In this document: positions 17,405 through 30,800 of the stretch, one piece after another | Numbering within the stretch: the first letter of the stretch is position 1 | Layout: the number at the start of each line of letters is the position of its first letter | DNA from: Bacillota bacterium | GTDB lineage: Bacteria; Bacillota; Clostridia; Christensenellales; SZUA-584 | Assembly (NCBI GenBank): GCA_023460085.1 | Contig: JAEWRI010000036.1 | Location: 62,001-126,000, forward strand | Reading direction: 5' to 3' | DNA length: 64,000 nucleotides | The notes under the pieces: model-generated | Told to the model about the DNA's origin: nothing | Databases searched by the model: none | The model's input: only the letters and a program-made list of their open reading frames with translations | Position numbers and translations under genes: made by a program

Positions 17405-18027
17405 CGCGCCAGATACGGGTTGTTCTGGAATTCCGCGAACAGCGTGGTTTTGATGCCGTGCCCCGCGTACACGGTATAGTCGGTGGTCAGCCCGCCCAGC
17501 ACGCCCAGCAGCGAGCGCTGGTATTCCTCCGCGTCGCTGCCCGGAAAGTCGGTGCGACCGCAGTACATGTAGAACAGCGTGTCGCCGGTGAACAGCGCGC
17601 CCTCCGCGATGTAGCATACGCTGCCGCCCGAATGGCCCGGCGTGTGCAGCACGTTCACGGAAAACCCGGCGCATTCCAGCGTTTCGCCGCCCTGCAGCAG
17701 TATGTCCGGCTCGCACTTCTCCACCGTCGTGCCCGCGAAAACGCCGAGGTTGTCCCCGTCGTTTCCCAGCATGGACGCGTCCCGCGCGTGTACGGCTATC
17801 TTCGCGCCCGTCTCGCGCTTCAGCTGCGCCAGCGCGCCGATGTGGTCGAAATGACCGTGCGTCAGCAGTATGTGCGTCACCTCTTCGATGCCGAAGTGCT
17901 CCAGATGCCGCTGAATCTTATCGTAATCGCCTCCGGCGTCCACCATGAACGCCCGCTTCTCTCCCTCATGAAACGCGATGAACGCGTTGGACGCCAAATC
18001 GCCCACGGGTATCTGTACAACCTTCAT
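17401..18027 (-). CDS. MBL-fold hydrolase, glyoxalase II-like
   Basis: 208 residues with THGHFDHIG (zinc ligands), LHTPGHSGGS, FTGDTLFYMYCGRTD and YAGHG, the complete ligand set of YqgX/GloB-type hydrolases. Firmicute clusters often place such a gene between dtd and hemZ, as here. It probably hydrolyses thioesters such as S-lactoyl conjugates; its real substrate is undetermined. The stop overlaps the hemZ start by 4 bp, showing translational coupling. Confidence 0.9.
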   Translation of the reverse strand: MKVVQIPVGDLASNAFIAFHEGEKRAFMVDAGGDYDKIQRHLEHFGIEEVTHILLTHGHFDHIGALAQLKRETGAKIAVHARDASMLGNDGDNLGVFAGTTVEKCEPDILLQGGETLECAGFSVNVLHTPGHSGGSVCYIAEGALFTGDTLFYMYCGRTDFPGSDAEEYQRSLLGVLGGLTTDYTVYAGHGIKTTLFAEFQNNPYLAR

Positions 18028-18036
18028 CTTTTGCCC

Positions 18037-18479
18037 TCAGTAAAGCCTCTTTGAATTCAACAGTATCGTCACCGGCCCGTCCAGGGCCGCGTCGATGTCC
18101 ATATGCGCGCCGAACACGCCCGTGCTCACCGCCAGCCCCGCCTCGCGCAGCAGCGCCGCGCATCGCTCGTAGAGCGTATCGGCCTCCGCGGGGGGCGCTG
18201 CCGCCATAAAATCCGGCCTGCGGCCCTTGCGCGCGTCGCCGCACAGCGTAAACTGCGACACCAGCAGCACCTCGCCGCCGATGTCCGCCACGCTTTCGTT
18301 CATCTTGCCGTCCCGCTCAAACACGCGCAGCCCCGCCACCTTGGTGGCGATGTACGCGGCGTCGGCCTCCGCGTCGCCCTTTTCCACGCCCAGCAGCACG
18401 AACAGCCCGCGCCCTATCCGGGAGTACGCCGCGCCGTCGGCGCTCAGCTTCGCGCGCGTTACGCGCTGCACCGCCGCAA

Positions 18480-18483
<4 letters not shown>
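18037..18483 (-). CDS. dtd: D-aminoacyl-tRNA deacylase
   Basis: 148 residues, the family length, starting at GTG 18483 that overlaps the relA stop (GTGA). Conserved features are the N-terminal AAVQRVTRAKL, the catalytic LLVSQFTLCGD segment and the C-terminal DGPVTILLNS carrying the Gly-Pro motif. The enzyme removes D-amino acids mischarged on tRNA, recycling the tRNA. The relA-dtd order is standard in Firmicutes. Confidence 0.93.
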
Positions 18484-20631
<2,148 letters not shown>

Positions 20632-20642
<11 letters not shown>

Positions 20643-22980
20643 GCGTCATATCCTCGATTCGGGCATAGCACGCGCTCTCCCGCAGCGCCTTTTTGGGCCC
20701 GGCGTACTGAATTGCGTGTATTCTACCACTTTTATCTATATCGATCAACTTAAGCTCCGCCAGCACGCGCAGCGCGAACGCCTCCTGCTCCGGCGGGAGC
20801 GCCATCGCGCGGGCCGCTTCCGCCGCGTACTGCTCTCCGGGGCGTCTGCACGCCGCGCACAGCCTGCGGTACGCCGAAAGCAGTGTGTCCCGTTCCATAT
20901 AATATGCCGCCGCGTGCGCCGCGTACCCTTCGCGCAGCCTCGCGTCCCACAGCGTGCTCTCCGGTCCGCGTCCCGCGTACAGCGCGAAGTCGTACCCCGG
21001 GGGCAGCACCGCCGCGACGCAGTTGTCCAGCGAGAACACCAGCGGGTCCCGCAGGCCAAGGCGCCCTTCGGCCAGCGCCGCGCGCACGCCCGGTTCCTCC
21101 AGCAGCCGCCGCAGCACGGGCAGCGTCGCCGCCACCACACAGCGCGAGAAATGGCTCTCCGCCAGCATCGCCTCCAGCCGCGCCGCGAAATCCCCTCCGC
21201 GCTCCTGCGGTTCGGGCAATGTCAGCTCGTCCAGATACCGCCGCGCCATCACCGGCCGGTGGGCTTCGATAAAGCCCTCCGTCAGCGCGTCGTCGAAGCG
21301 CACCGCGATATCGCGCACGATGAGCTGCGGATGCCCGGTGAATGCGCTGACGCCCGCGTCGCAGAGAAAATCACAGGTTTGCGACAGAAACGTCTGCGCC
21401 GTCCGGTGCCCGAAGCGCACCGCGTCGATTTCCGCGCCGTCCTGCCGCATGGCAAACTTGAGATGCGCGGGCTCTCCGCGCCCCACGAAGCGCGCCTCGC
21501 CCACGCCCGCGCCGCGCACCAGCACCACGGGCCGCTCGTTGCACGCGCCGAAGGGCTCCAGCCGCTCCATGTCCTCCGCGAAGCGCCGCGTCACATCCTT
21601 CACCGTCATTTCGATATCGTAATTCTTCTGCACGGTGAAGGCGTCCTCGCCGTAATGCGCGGAGATATATTCGTTCAGGTTCACGCGCAGCGCGTCCGCG
21701 TCCTCCTCCCGGCGCAGCGTGAGGCCCGCCGCCTGCGCGTGCCCGCCGAACTTCTCGAAGCCGCCCGCAAACTGCGCCAGCGCCTCGTACACGTTGACGC
21801 CGCCCGCGCTGCGCGCGCTGCCGGTAATCTTGCCGTCCGCGCCGCCCAGCAGCACGCAGGGCCGCGTGAAGCGCTCCGCGATGCGCGCCGCCGCGATGCC
21901 GATGACGCCCGGGTTCCAGTACCGGTCCGCCAGCACCAGCGCCGCGTCGCGGTAATATCCTTTATCCAGTATGATACGCTCCGCCGCCGCCGCGATGTCG
22001 TCCACTTCCTTTTTGCGCTGCTCGTTGAGCGCGCAAATCCGCGTCGCGGGATAGTCCAGCCCCGGCGAAGGCTTTACGGCGCAGAACAGCAGCAGCGCCT
22101 GCTCCGCGGTGTCCATGCGGCCCGCCGCGTTGATGCGCGGCCCGAGGCCGAAGCTGACGCCCTGCGAGGTCAGCGCGGAGAGGTCGATGCCCGCCTTCTC
22201 CGCCAGCGCCGCCACGCCCGGCGAGGGCGCTTCGCGCAGCTTCTTCATGCCGAGATACGCCAGCACGCGGTTCTCGCCCAGCAGCGGCACGATGTCGGTG
22301 ATGGTGCCGATGGCCACGAGGTCGATATAGCGCATCGCCTGCTCCACAGACGACAGCACGCAGATGAGCTTGAACGCCACGCCGCAGCCCGCCAGCTGCG
22401 GGAAGGGATACACACTGTCCGCGCGCTTGGCGTTGACGAGCCAGGGCGTGTCGGGCAGCGCCGCGCCGCACTCGTGGTGGTCGGTGACGATGACGTCCAC
22501 GCCCAGCTCCCGCGCGAGCGCCACCTCCGCGATGTTGGTGATGCCGCAGTCCACCGTGATGATGAGCGTTGTGCCGGTGGCCGCGATGCGCCGCACGGAG
22601 TCGCAGGAGAGCCCGTAGCCCTCCAGGTGCCGGTTCGGGGAGAAGATGTCGGCGTCCGCGCCCATGCTGCGCACGTGCAGGTACAGCGCACTGCCGCCGC
22701 AGATGCCGTCCGCGTCGTAGTCGCAGTAGACGCTGATCTTCTCCTTCTTCGCGATGGCACGGCGTACGCGCTCCGCGGCACCTTCAATGTCCGGCAGCAG
22801 CCGCGCGTCCTCCAGCTGCGACGCCTCCGGATGCAGGAAGGCATGCGCGGCCTCGGGCTTATCCACGCCGCGTCGGCACAGCAGCCGCGCTACGGGCAGG
22901 CACAGCTTCTCCGCGCGCGCGACGGCTTCCGCCGCGCCCCCGGCGCATATTCCGTTGTCCCGCTGTACGAATACCTGCAA
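20632..22980 (-). CDS. recJ: Single-stranded-DNA-specific exonuclease RecJ
   Basis: 782 residues from a TTG start (22980) with AAGGGA upstream. The DHH phosphoesterase motifs are present: VYCDYDADGICGGSAL, VDCGITN, VTDHHECG and the DHHA1 part with GGHAQAAGLTL. The family degrades ssDNA 5' to 3' in recombinational and base-excision repair. A long C-terminal extension after about residue 560 is usual for Firmicute RecJ. It sits between secF and relA as in many Clostridia. Confidence 0.93.
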
Positions 22981-23034
22981 GCGATTCCCTTCTTTCCGCG
23001 GCGTCCCGCCGGCAATGCCGGGCCGCGCATATGG

Positions 23035-23064
23035 AAAAGCCTCTCCCGCGCGGGAAAGGCTTTT
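23035..23064 (-). terminator. Intrinsic terminator of secDF
   Basis: A long GC-rich hairpin (AAGCCTTTCCCG/CGGGAGAGGCTT on the minus strand) followed by T residues, 17-46 nt after the secF stop. It separates secDF from recJ. Confidence 0.85.
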
Positions 23065-23080
23065 GTTTCAGTGCCTTTGG

Positions 23081-24010
23081 TTACGCTTTCTGTCTGGCGG
23101 GCTTGGCGCTGACTTTCTTGTGGCTCCAGCCGTCGTGCCAGTTCTCCAGCCCTATCCAGATAGGCGTCGCGATAAATATAGACGAGTACGTGCCCGAGAT
23201 CAGGCCGACGATGATGGGCAGCGAGAACTCCCGGATGGAAGTCACGCCGAAGATGTACACGGCGAGTATCGTAATCAGCGTCGTCAGCGAGGTATTGATC
23301 GTGCGCGGCATCGTCTCCCGGATGCTGACGTCGGCGATTTGCATGCGTGTCAGCCTGCCGCTCAGAGAGCGGTTGTTCTCACGAATGCGGTCGAACACCA
23401 CGATGGTGTCGTTGATGGAATACCCCACGATGGTGAGGCACGCCGCGATATAGGAGCTGTTGATCTGCGCCCGCGTGATGCTCATGAACGCCGTCATGAC
23501 GAGCACATCATGGAGCAGCGCCACCACGCCCGCGATGCCCGAGAACAGCGAGAACCGTATTCCGATATACAGCAGCATCAGGCCGGACGCGATGAGCACC
23601 GACAGAAACGCGTTGGTGACAATTTCGCCGGAGGTTGCGCCGCCTACGCTCTCCATCTGTTTCGCCGAAGCGTTGGGATAGGTTTTCTGCAGCGTGTCGA
23701 TGATGTTGTCGCGCAACGTGGCGATGTCGGTATCCTCCGATACCACCTGCATGCGCACCACGGCCTGTGTGCCGTTCTCCGCCGATACCACCTGCGCCGT
23801 CGCCGGATCGATGCCGTTAGCCGAAAGCGCGTCATTTACCACCTGGGCGTCATACTGGCCGCCAAAGTTGATGGTCAGTATGCTGCCGCCTGTAAAGTCG
23901 ATACCAAGGTTAAGCCCTCCGGAAATCAGGCCCACCGCCAACCCCGCGAGTATAATAAGGCACGACAGTATGATGAAAAACTTGGTTTTGTTCATAAACC
24001 ACATCTTCAT
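23081..24010 (-). CDS. secF: Protein translocase subunit SecF
   Basis: 309 residues from ATG 24010 (GGGAGGG upstream; one base after the secD stop). Six membrane segments are expected, beginning FFIILSCLIILAGLAVG; the conserved periplasmic entry GIDFTGGS and the RND-type motif DTIVVFDRIREN are present. With SecD it uses the proton gradient to pull secreted proteins, which fits the large secreted proteins encoded here. Confidence 0.96.
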   Translation of the reverse strand: MKMWFMNKTKFFIILSCLIILAGLAVGLISGGLNLGIDFTGGSILTINFGGQYDAQVVNDALSANGIDPATAQVVSAENGTQAVVRMQVVSEDTDIATLRDNIIDTLQKTYPNASAKQMESVGGATSGEIVTNAFLSVLIASGLMLLYIGIRFSLFSGIAGVVALLHDVLVMTAFMSITRAQINSSYIAACLTIVGYSINDTIVVFDRIRENNRSLSGRLTRMQIADVSIRETMPRTINTSLTTLITILAVYIFGVTSIREFSLPIIVGLISGTYSSIFIATPIWIGLENWHDGWSHKKVSAKPARQKA

Positions 24011-24011
24011 A

Positions 24012-25331
24012 CTATTTCCCTCCCTTCGCGGCTGCTTCCGCGGTACTTCTTCGTATCGTATAAAGCTTGGGATTGCGCACATTGAGCGCCAGCACGATGT
24101 TCATCAGCCACCGGGTGACCACCACGGCAGAGAACATGGAGAGCACAATACCGATGATCAGTGTATAGCCGAAGCCCTTCACCGTGCCCACGCCGTATAC
24201 CGCGATAACGAGGCCCGCGATGATCGTCGTCACGTTGGAGTCGATGATGGTGCTCATGGCCTTGTGGAAGCCCGCCTTCATCGCCGCGCTCAGCAGCTTG
24301 CCCGCGGACAGCTCGTCCTTGAAGCGCTCGAAGATGATGACGTTGGCGTCCACCGCCATGCCGATACTCAGTATGATGCCCGCGATGCCCGGCAGCGTCA
24401 GCTGCACCGAGAAGAGCACCAGCACCAGCACGATGAGGAAGATGTACACCGACAGCGCGATGCACGCCACCAGACCGGGCAGGCGGTAATAGATCAGCAT
24501 GAAGAGGAACAGCGCGCAGACACCGATGAGGCCGGCAAACAAGCTCGTGCTCAGCGCGTCCGCACCCAGCGAGGCGCTGATGGTGCTGCTGGTCATCTCA
24601 TTGAGCACCAGCGGCAGCGCGCCCGATTCAATCTGAATGGCGAGGTTCTGCGCGTCCTCCGAGGCCATGGAACCGCCGGAGCCGCCCGTGATGTACGCGG
24701 TGCCTCCCGTAATCTGAGAGCTCGCTATCGGGCTGGAAATCACCGAGCCGTCCAGCTTGATATCGAGAGATTTTTGCTTTTCAAAGGATTCCTTCGTCAT
24801 TTCGGCAAACTTGTCTGCCGCCGCCGAATCGAATACCACCTGAACGGCGTTTTCCTGAGACCCGTCCTCGTTGGTGATGATGTACGGACCCGCCGACTTT
24901 ACATCAGCGCCCGTGATCTGCGCGTTGCCGTCCACATCACAGAACTCCAGCAGACCCGTATCGCTGATGAACGCGATGATCTCGGTCGGATCATCCATCT
25001 GATTGGTATCGTTGATGGGGATTTCCACGCGGATGCGGTCGTCGCTCTGACGGACGATAGTCGCCTCGGTATACCCCTTGTCGTCAAGACGGTTCCGCAA
25101 TACGGTGACGGTGGAGTCCATCTTCACGTTGAATTCCTGATCGCTGAAGTCGCCCTGTTCGGCTTCGTATACGGCGTAAACGCCGCCTGTGAGATCGAGG
25201 CCCAGCTTCACCCTGTCCTGCAGCGGGCCGACCTTGTACACGCCGATGTGGAACCCCGCCACCAGCAGATACACAATAGCGCCGAATACCGCTACGATCA
25301 CGGAGAGCTTGATGATTTGGCGTTTTTTCAT
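24012..25331 (-). CDS. secD: Protein translocase subunit SecD
   Basis: 439 residues. An N-terminal helix precedes VKLGLDLTGGVYAVYEAE (the SecD signature). A large extracytoplasmic domain follows, then five C-terminal helices with the conserved AVDANVIIFERFKDE motif. SecD is separate from SecF, unlike the fused SecDF of Bacillus. Its own sigma-A promoter lies upstream. Confidence 0.96.
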   Translation of the reverse strand: MKKRQIIKLSVIVAVFGAIVYLLVAGFHIGVYKVGPLQDRVKLGLDLTGGVYAVYEAEQGDFSDQEFNVKMDSTVTVLRNRLDDKGYTEATIVRQSDDRIRVEIPINDTNQMDDPTEIIAFISDTGLLEFCDVDGNAQITGADVKSAGPYIITNEDGSQENAVQVVFDSAAADKFAEMTKESFEKQKSLDIKLDGSVISSPIASSQITGGTAYITGGSGGSMASEDAQNLAIQIESGALPLVLNEMTSSTISASLGADALSTSLFAGLIGVCALFLFMLIYYRLPGLVACIALSVYIFLIVLVLVLFSVQLTLPGIAGIILSIGMAVDANVIIFERFKDELSAGKLLSAAMKAGFHKAMSTIIDSNVTTIIAGLVIAVYGVGTVKGFGYTLIIGIVLSMFSAVVVTRWLMNIVLALNVRNPKLYTIRRSTAEAAAKGGK

Positions 25332-25397
25332 ATGATAAACGCTTCCTCCTTGTGCGAAAATGCCTGCTTATTGTCCTGTCCAATGCAAACTCTTATC

Positions 25398-25426
25398 ATT
25401 ATAACCGCGGCCTGTCCAATAGTCAA
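25398..25426 (-). promoter_or_regulatory. Sigma-A promoter of secDF
   Basis: Minus strand TTGACT (25421-25426), 17 bp, TATAAT (25398-25403), about 70 nt before secD. The remaining 25427-25556 stretch shows no gene. Confidence 0.85.
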
Positions 25427-25556
25427 CCGCGCCAAAAAAAGCTTTTATCCGCGCAAATCCGCCCCGCGCAGCCTTTGATTCGCGCGCTGTAAAACAAGCC
25501 GATTTGCCGTTGCCGCCGTAAACCGCGAACGCGCGCAGCCCGGGTGTGCGCCGAAT

Positions 25557-25588
25557 ACAAAAAACGCGGAAAGCATTCGCTGCCCGCG
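25557..25588 (-). terminator. Likely terminator after the sugar kinase gene
   Basis: Minus strand CGCGG/CCGCG stem with an inner GCA/TGC pairing, followed by six T residues, about 60 nt after the stop at 25649. Confidence 0.55.
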
Positions 25589-25648
25589 CCTCAAGCGATT
25601 GCACGACTGGCGGATACCCGAAGCCTGCGCCGCGACGCCGTCTGGCGC

Positions 25649-26734
25649 TTATTCCGGTTCACCGCGGTCCGCCCGCGCGGCTGCGCCGACAACGCGCATC
25701 ATCCGCCCCCACTTTTCGTCCATGTCGGCCACCAGCTTGTACTGCGTACGGCAGCGATCCAGATTGTGCTCCGGATAATGGATGGAAAAATAGGTGTCGC
25801 CGTTCAGGTAATCCGCCAGAAAGCGCACGCCGCATTCCAGCGTCATCATCTTTGCGCCCACGGGCAGCAGCTCCGTTTCCAGCGCCGTGAGGTTTGCGCC
25901 GCACGCGCCCAAAAAGCCCGCCGTGTACGCCTCGAACAGCGCCATGTCCATCCGCACCCGGTCGAGATCGCGCTCGTCCTCGGCCGCGGTGGACGCGCCG
26001 AAGCGAATGGAATCGCCGTAGTCGTTGACGGCGAGTCCGGGCATTACGGTATCCAGGTCGATGATGCACAGCGCCTTTCTCGTCTTCGCGTCGAACAGCA
26101 CGTTGTTGAGCTTGGTGTCGTTGTGCGTCACGCGCAGCGGCAGCTGCCCGCTTTGCTGCAGCTTCACCAGCGTACCCGCGAATTCCTCGTACCGCCATGT
26201 GAAGTCGATTTCGCGCTGCACCTGCTTCGCGCGTCCGCGCGCGTCCTCTTTCACCGCGCTCCGGAACGCCTCGTAGCGCGACACGGTATCGTGAAACTTC
26301 GGGATGGTTTCGCTCAGCGTCTCCGCCGGAAAATCGCTCAGCATATCCTGAAAGCGTCCGAACGCCACCGCGCTCTCGCGGAAGGTTTCAACGTCCTCCG
26401 CGCGCTCCAGACACACGCTGTCCCGCACATACCGGTACATGCGCCAGTATTCGCCCGCCTTGTCGACGGTGTACGTGCCGCCGTCCCTCGTTTCCACGAG
26501 GCTCAGCACGGCGCGCGGGTCGTCCGTCTTCTTCAGCAGATGCGCCGTCACCCGCTGGATGTTGCGCATCAGCTCCGGCACCTGCCGGAACACGCGGGAG
26601 TTGATCCGCTGAAGGATATATGCGCCGCCGTCCCCGCACTCCACCCGGTAGGTGACGTTGATGTGCCCGTTGCCGCAGGGGTTCCAGCTTACCGGGGCTC
26701 CCGGCAGGCGGAATCGTTCCAGTATGTCTCTCAC
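25649..26734 (-). CDS. APH/choline-kinase family protein, NahK-like sugar 1-kinase
   Basis: 361 residues from GTG 26734, which overlaps the stop of the nucleotidyltransferase gene (GTGA) and has GGAGG seven nt ahead. The kinase fold is shown by the glycine-rich GNGHINVTYRV, the catalytic loop THNDTKLNNVLFD and the metal motif IDLDTVMPG. These versions are closest to N-acetylhexosamine 1-kinase (NahK/LnpB) of the lacto-N-biose/galacto-N-biose pathway. The paired nucleotidyltransferase would make a UDP-sugar from the product. No LNB phosphorylase or transporter lies within the window, so the substrate remains an inference. Confidence 0.75.
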   Translation of the reverse strand: MRDILERFRLPGAPVSWNPCGNGHINVTYRVECGDGGAYILQRINSRVFRQVPELMRNIQRVTAHLLKKTDDPRAVLSLVETRDGGTYTVDKAGEYWRMYRYVRDSVCLERAEDVETFRESAVAFGRFQDMLSDFPAETLSETIPKFHDTVSRYEAFRSAVKEDARGRAKQVQREIDFTWRYEEFAGTLVKLQQSGQLPLRVTHNDTKLNNVLFDAKTRKALCIIDLDTVMPGLAVNDYGDSIRFGASTAAEDERDLDRVRMDMALFEAYTAGFLGACGANLTALETELLPVGAKMMTLECGVRFLADYLNGDTYFSIHYPEHNLDRCRTQYKLVADMDEKWGRMMRVVGAAARADRGEPE

Positions 26735-27651
26735 GCGCGGCCCTCCCACAGCCTTTCAGGATAGTATCCGGACCGTTTCATGGCGCGGAGCGCGTCCATC
26801 AGCGGCGCCTTGTCCTCGCGGTACGTTACGCCGTGCCAGGTCTCCCGCGTGGGCAGCACCTTCACCGTCGCCGCGCCCTCCCGAATGAGCTCGCCGATGG
26901 CGTTGGGGAGGTAATACTCGCGCCGCGCCGGGTCGGCGGGCAAATCCTCCTTCAGGAAGCGCGCGAAGCCCCGCTCCAGCTGCGGCATGATCTCCGGCCC
27001 GCAGCCCCATATGTTCATCGAAACGATCGTCCCGTCCGGAATAAACCCGCTCTGCCCGTCGGGCTGGGAGTACACCGCGCCGCCGTCCGCCCTTTCGACA
27101 TGTACGCGCTCGACGACGCCCGTCAGATACCCCGCACCATCCATCGCGCACACCCCCCGCGACACGAAGCCGTTGTCGGTCAGCGTATTTTCCACGCGGT
27201 AGCCTATCATCGCGCAGGCGTTTTTCTTCTCGCGCTGCGTCAGGAAGCGATGCATCGAAACGTATGCGTCACGCCCATAGAGATCGTCCGCATTGAACAC
27301 GCAGAAGGGCCCGTCAATCAGCCGCCGCGCGCTCAAAGCCGCGTGCCCCGTACCCCAGGGTTTCACCCTGCCCTCCGGCACGGAAAAGCCCTCCGGCAGA
27401 TCTTCGATGTGCTGGTGCGCATAACCGACCTCGAACAGGCCCTCATACTTGCTGCCGATATGAACCCGGAAATCATGCTCCATCTGGGGCTGTATGACGA
27501 ATATCACCCTGTCAAAGCCCGCAGTCTTCGCGTCGTAAAGTGAGTAGTCCAGTATCGCATTGCCGTCCCCGTCGACGGCGTCCACCTGCTTTAGCCCCCC
27601 GTACCGGCTGCCCATCCCTGCTGCCATAACAATCAGCGTCGGCTTCTCCAT
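26731..27651 (-). CDS. Sugar-phosphate nucleotidyltransferase
   Basis: 306 residues from ATG 27651 (AGGA six nt upstream). The signature LIVMAAGMGSRYGGLKQ is the nucleotide-binding loop of the GT-A-like NTP transferase family, and VFNADDLYG provides the metal-binding Asp. It should convert a sugar 1-phosphate plus NTP into an NDP-sugar. Translational coupling with the downstream kinase suggests both act on the same sugar. Confidence 0.85.
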   Translation of the reverse strand: MEKPTLIVMAAGMGSRYGGLKQVDAVDGDGNAILDYSLYDAKTAGFDRVIFVIQPQMEHDFRVHIGSKYEGLFEVGYAHQHIEDLPEGFSVPEGRVKPWGTGHAALSARRLIDGPFCVFNADDLYGRDAYVSMHRFLTQREKKNACAMIGYRVENTLTDNGFVSRGVCAMDGAGYLTGVVERVHVERADGGAVYSQPDGQSGFIPDGTIVSMNIWGCGPEIMPQLERGFARFLKEDLPADPARREYYLPNAIGELIREGAATVKVLPTRETWHGVTYREDKAPLMDALRAMKRSGYYPERLWEGRA

Positions 27652-27696
27652 GTTCCATCCTCGCAACAATCAATCGCCCCGTTTTTTAGCATTGAT

Positions 27697-27725
27697 ATCA
27701 TATACTAAAGTCGGGATTATGTGAA
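27697..27725 (-). promoter_or_regulatory. Promoter of the nucleotidyltransferase/kinase operon
   Basis: Minus strand TTCACA (27720-27725), 17 bp, TATGAT (27697-27702). Between here and the end of polC I see no further gene or clear terminator. Confidence 0.55.
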
Positions 27726-27863
27726 GACATACGTCAAAAGACGTGTCTGCCGCAACCTTGCCCGCAACGCCGGCGCATCCGTTCAGCACCGATAACCACC
27801 CTGCCCGCAGGGCGCGGCCAAGTGCCCGGCATGGGCGGACGCGCCGTCTTCAGGACACAGAAC

Positions 27864-30800
27864 TCAGTCGAAAATGCTGAGCTGGCTGCTCTTCACCATG
27901 CCCTCGAGGCAGCCCGCCTCCTCCAGCTTGGTGATGACCGCGCTGGAAATGCCCGCGCGCTTCTTGAGCTCCTCCACGGAGACGAACTCGCCCTGCTGCC
28001 GGGCTTTCACGATACCCTTGGCGGCGGACTCGCCCGTACCGGCGAGCGCGGTAAACGGCAGGCGCAGCCCCTGCTCCTCGATGACGCAGCGCGACGCGTC
28101 GCTCCGGTACAGGTCGCACGGCAGAAAGTCGATGCCGCGCTCTATCATTTCCAGCGCCACCTCGAGTATGGTCTGCTGGCCCGCTTCGATGGCCGTCGCG
28201 GCCTTGCCCTTGGCCTCTATCTGCGCGAGGCGCATCCGTACCGTCTCGGCGGAGTGCAGGTACTGCGCGTCCAGATTGTCGGCGCGCACCGAAAAATACG
28301 TGGCGTAGAACGCCTGCGGGTAATGTACTTTGAAAAACGCGATGCGCAGTGACATCATGACGTAGGCCACCGAATGCGCGCGCGGGAACATGTACTTGAT
28401 TTTCTTGCACGAGTCGATGAACCAGTCCGCCACGCCCGCCTCGCGCATGGCCTGCTCCCACTCGTCCTTCAGGCCCTTGCCCTTGCGCACGGACTCCATG
28501 ATGAAGAACGACATGCGCGCGTCCATGCCCTTGGAAACGAGGTGGTTCATGATGTCGTCCCGCGTGCAGATGACCTGCCGCAGAGTTGCCGTGCCGTTCT
28601 GTATGAGGTCGTGGGCGTTGTTGAGCCACACGTCCGTGCCGTGCGACAGCCCCGCGATGCGCACCAGCTCGCCGATGGTCGTCGGGCTGGTCTCCACGAG
28701 AATCTGCCGCACGAACTTTGTGCCGAACTCCGGGATGCCGAGGCTGCCCACCTCCGTACCGAGAATCTGCTCCGGCTTTAGCTCCAGCGCCTTCAGCGAC
28801 GAGAACAGCGAGAGCGTATCGGCGTCGTTTATGGGTATGCTCTTCGGGTCGATGCCCGTCAGCTCCTCCAGCATGTGCAGCGCGGTCGGGTCGTCGTGGC
28901 CGAGTATGTCCAGCTTGATGAGGCGGTCGTGCAGCGAATTGAAGTTGAAGTGCGTCGTCACGCTGCCGGAACCCTCGTCATTCGCGGGGTACTGTATGGG
29001 CGTAAACTCGTGGATGTCGCGCTCCTTGGGCAGTATGACGAGGCCGCCGGGATGCTGTCCCGTGGTGCGCTTGGTGCCCGAAACGCCGCGCGTCAGCCGG
29101 TCCACCTCGGCGCGGCTGGCCACCATGCCCTTCTCCTGCAGGTAGTTCTTCACGAAACCGTAGGCCGTCTGATCCTTCACGCTGCTGATGGTGCCCGCGC
29201 GGAACACGTGGTCGTGCCCGAAGAAATCGAGTATGAACTCGTGCGCGCGCGGCTGATACTCGCCCGAAAAGTTGAGGTCGATGTCCGGCACCTTGTCCGC
29301 GTCGATGCCAAGGAACGTGGCGAACGGAATGCCGTAGCCGTCGCGCCGGTAGGGCGTGCCGCACACCGGGCAGTACTTCGCGGGCAGATCGGGCCCGGTT
29401 GCATACGCTTCGGTGTCGACGTCAAAGTCGCTGTGCTTGCAGTTCGGGCAGACGTAGTGCGGCGGCAGGCCGTTGACCTCCGTGATGCCCGCCATCGTCG
29501 CGGCCAGCGAGGAGCCTACGGAACCACGCGAGCCCACGAGATAGCCGTCGCCCAGCGAATGGCTCACCAGCTCGTAGGCGATGTAATACAGCACGTCGTA
29601 GCCGTGCTTGATGATGTTGTCCAGCTCGTAAGTCAGGCGGTCGTCGACGATCTTCGGCAGCGGATCGCCGTACATTGCCTTCGCGTTTTCCCAGCACATA
29701 CGCTCCAGCTTCTCCGCCGAGTTCTCGATGGTGGGCATGGCGGTGTCGTCGGGCAGCAGCTGAATCTTCTCCACCTGCGCCGCGATGGCGCGCGGCACGT
29801 CCACGACGACCTCCTTCGCCTTTTCCTCGCCGAGGTAGCGGAACTCCGCCAGCATCTCCGCGGTGGTGCGGAAATAGAGCGGCGCCTGATTGTCCGCGTC
29901 GGAGAAGCCCTGTCCGTGCATCAGTATGCGGCGGAAGTACTCGTCCTGCGGCTCCAGAAAGTGTACGTCGCACGTCGCCGCCACGGGCTTGTCCGTCTCC
30001 TCGCCGAGGCGCACGATGCGTCGCGTGATGTCGCGCACGTCCTCCACGCCGCGCAGCCTGCCCTCGCGCACCATGAACATGTTGTTGCCGTCGGGCTGCA
30101 CCTCCAGATAATCGTAGAACGCCGCGATGTGCTTCAGCTCTCCGTCCGAGGCGTAGCGCAGTATGGCCTGCACCAGCTCGCCCTGCTCGCACGCGCTGCC
30201 GAGTATCAGCCCCTCGCGCCGCGCTGTCAGCAGAGACTTCAGCACGCGCGGGCGGCGGTAGAAATGGTGCATGTGAGAGTCGCTCACCAGCTCGTAAAGG
30301 TTGCGCAGCCCCGTGCTGTTCCTGCACAGCAGCACGATGTGATACACGGGCAGCGTCTTCTCGTCCACCGAAGGCAGCGCCTCCGGCTCGGATTTCGCCG
30401 CGTCCATGCAGATCTTCATGAGCTTCGCGGTCGCCTCCGCGTCGTCCAGCGCCCGGTGGTGCCGGAACTCGATGCCGAAGTCCGCCGCGAACTTGCCGAG
30501 GCTGTAGCTGCGGTGGCCCGGCAGCGTGCGTTTGAACAGCCACAGCGTATCGAGGCACGGGTTGTCCACCCGCACGCCGTAGTTTTCGCCGTGCTCGTAG
30601 ATGAAGCTCAAATCGAACGAGGCGTTGTGTGCCGCGAGGTGCGTATCCCCCGCGAACGCCTTGAACCTCGCGATGGCTTCGCCCGCACCCGGCGCACCCT
30701 TCACCATCTCGTCGGTGATGCCGGTTTTGGCGGTAATCTCCGCGCTGATGGGCATGCCGGGATCGACGAACGTATTGAAGGTATCGACGATCTCGCCGCC

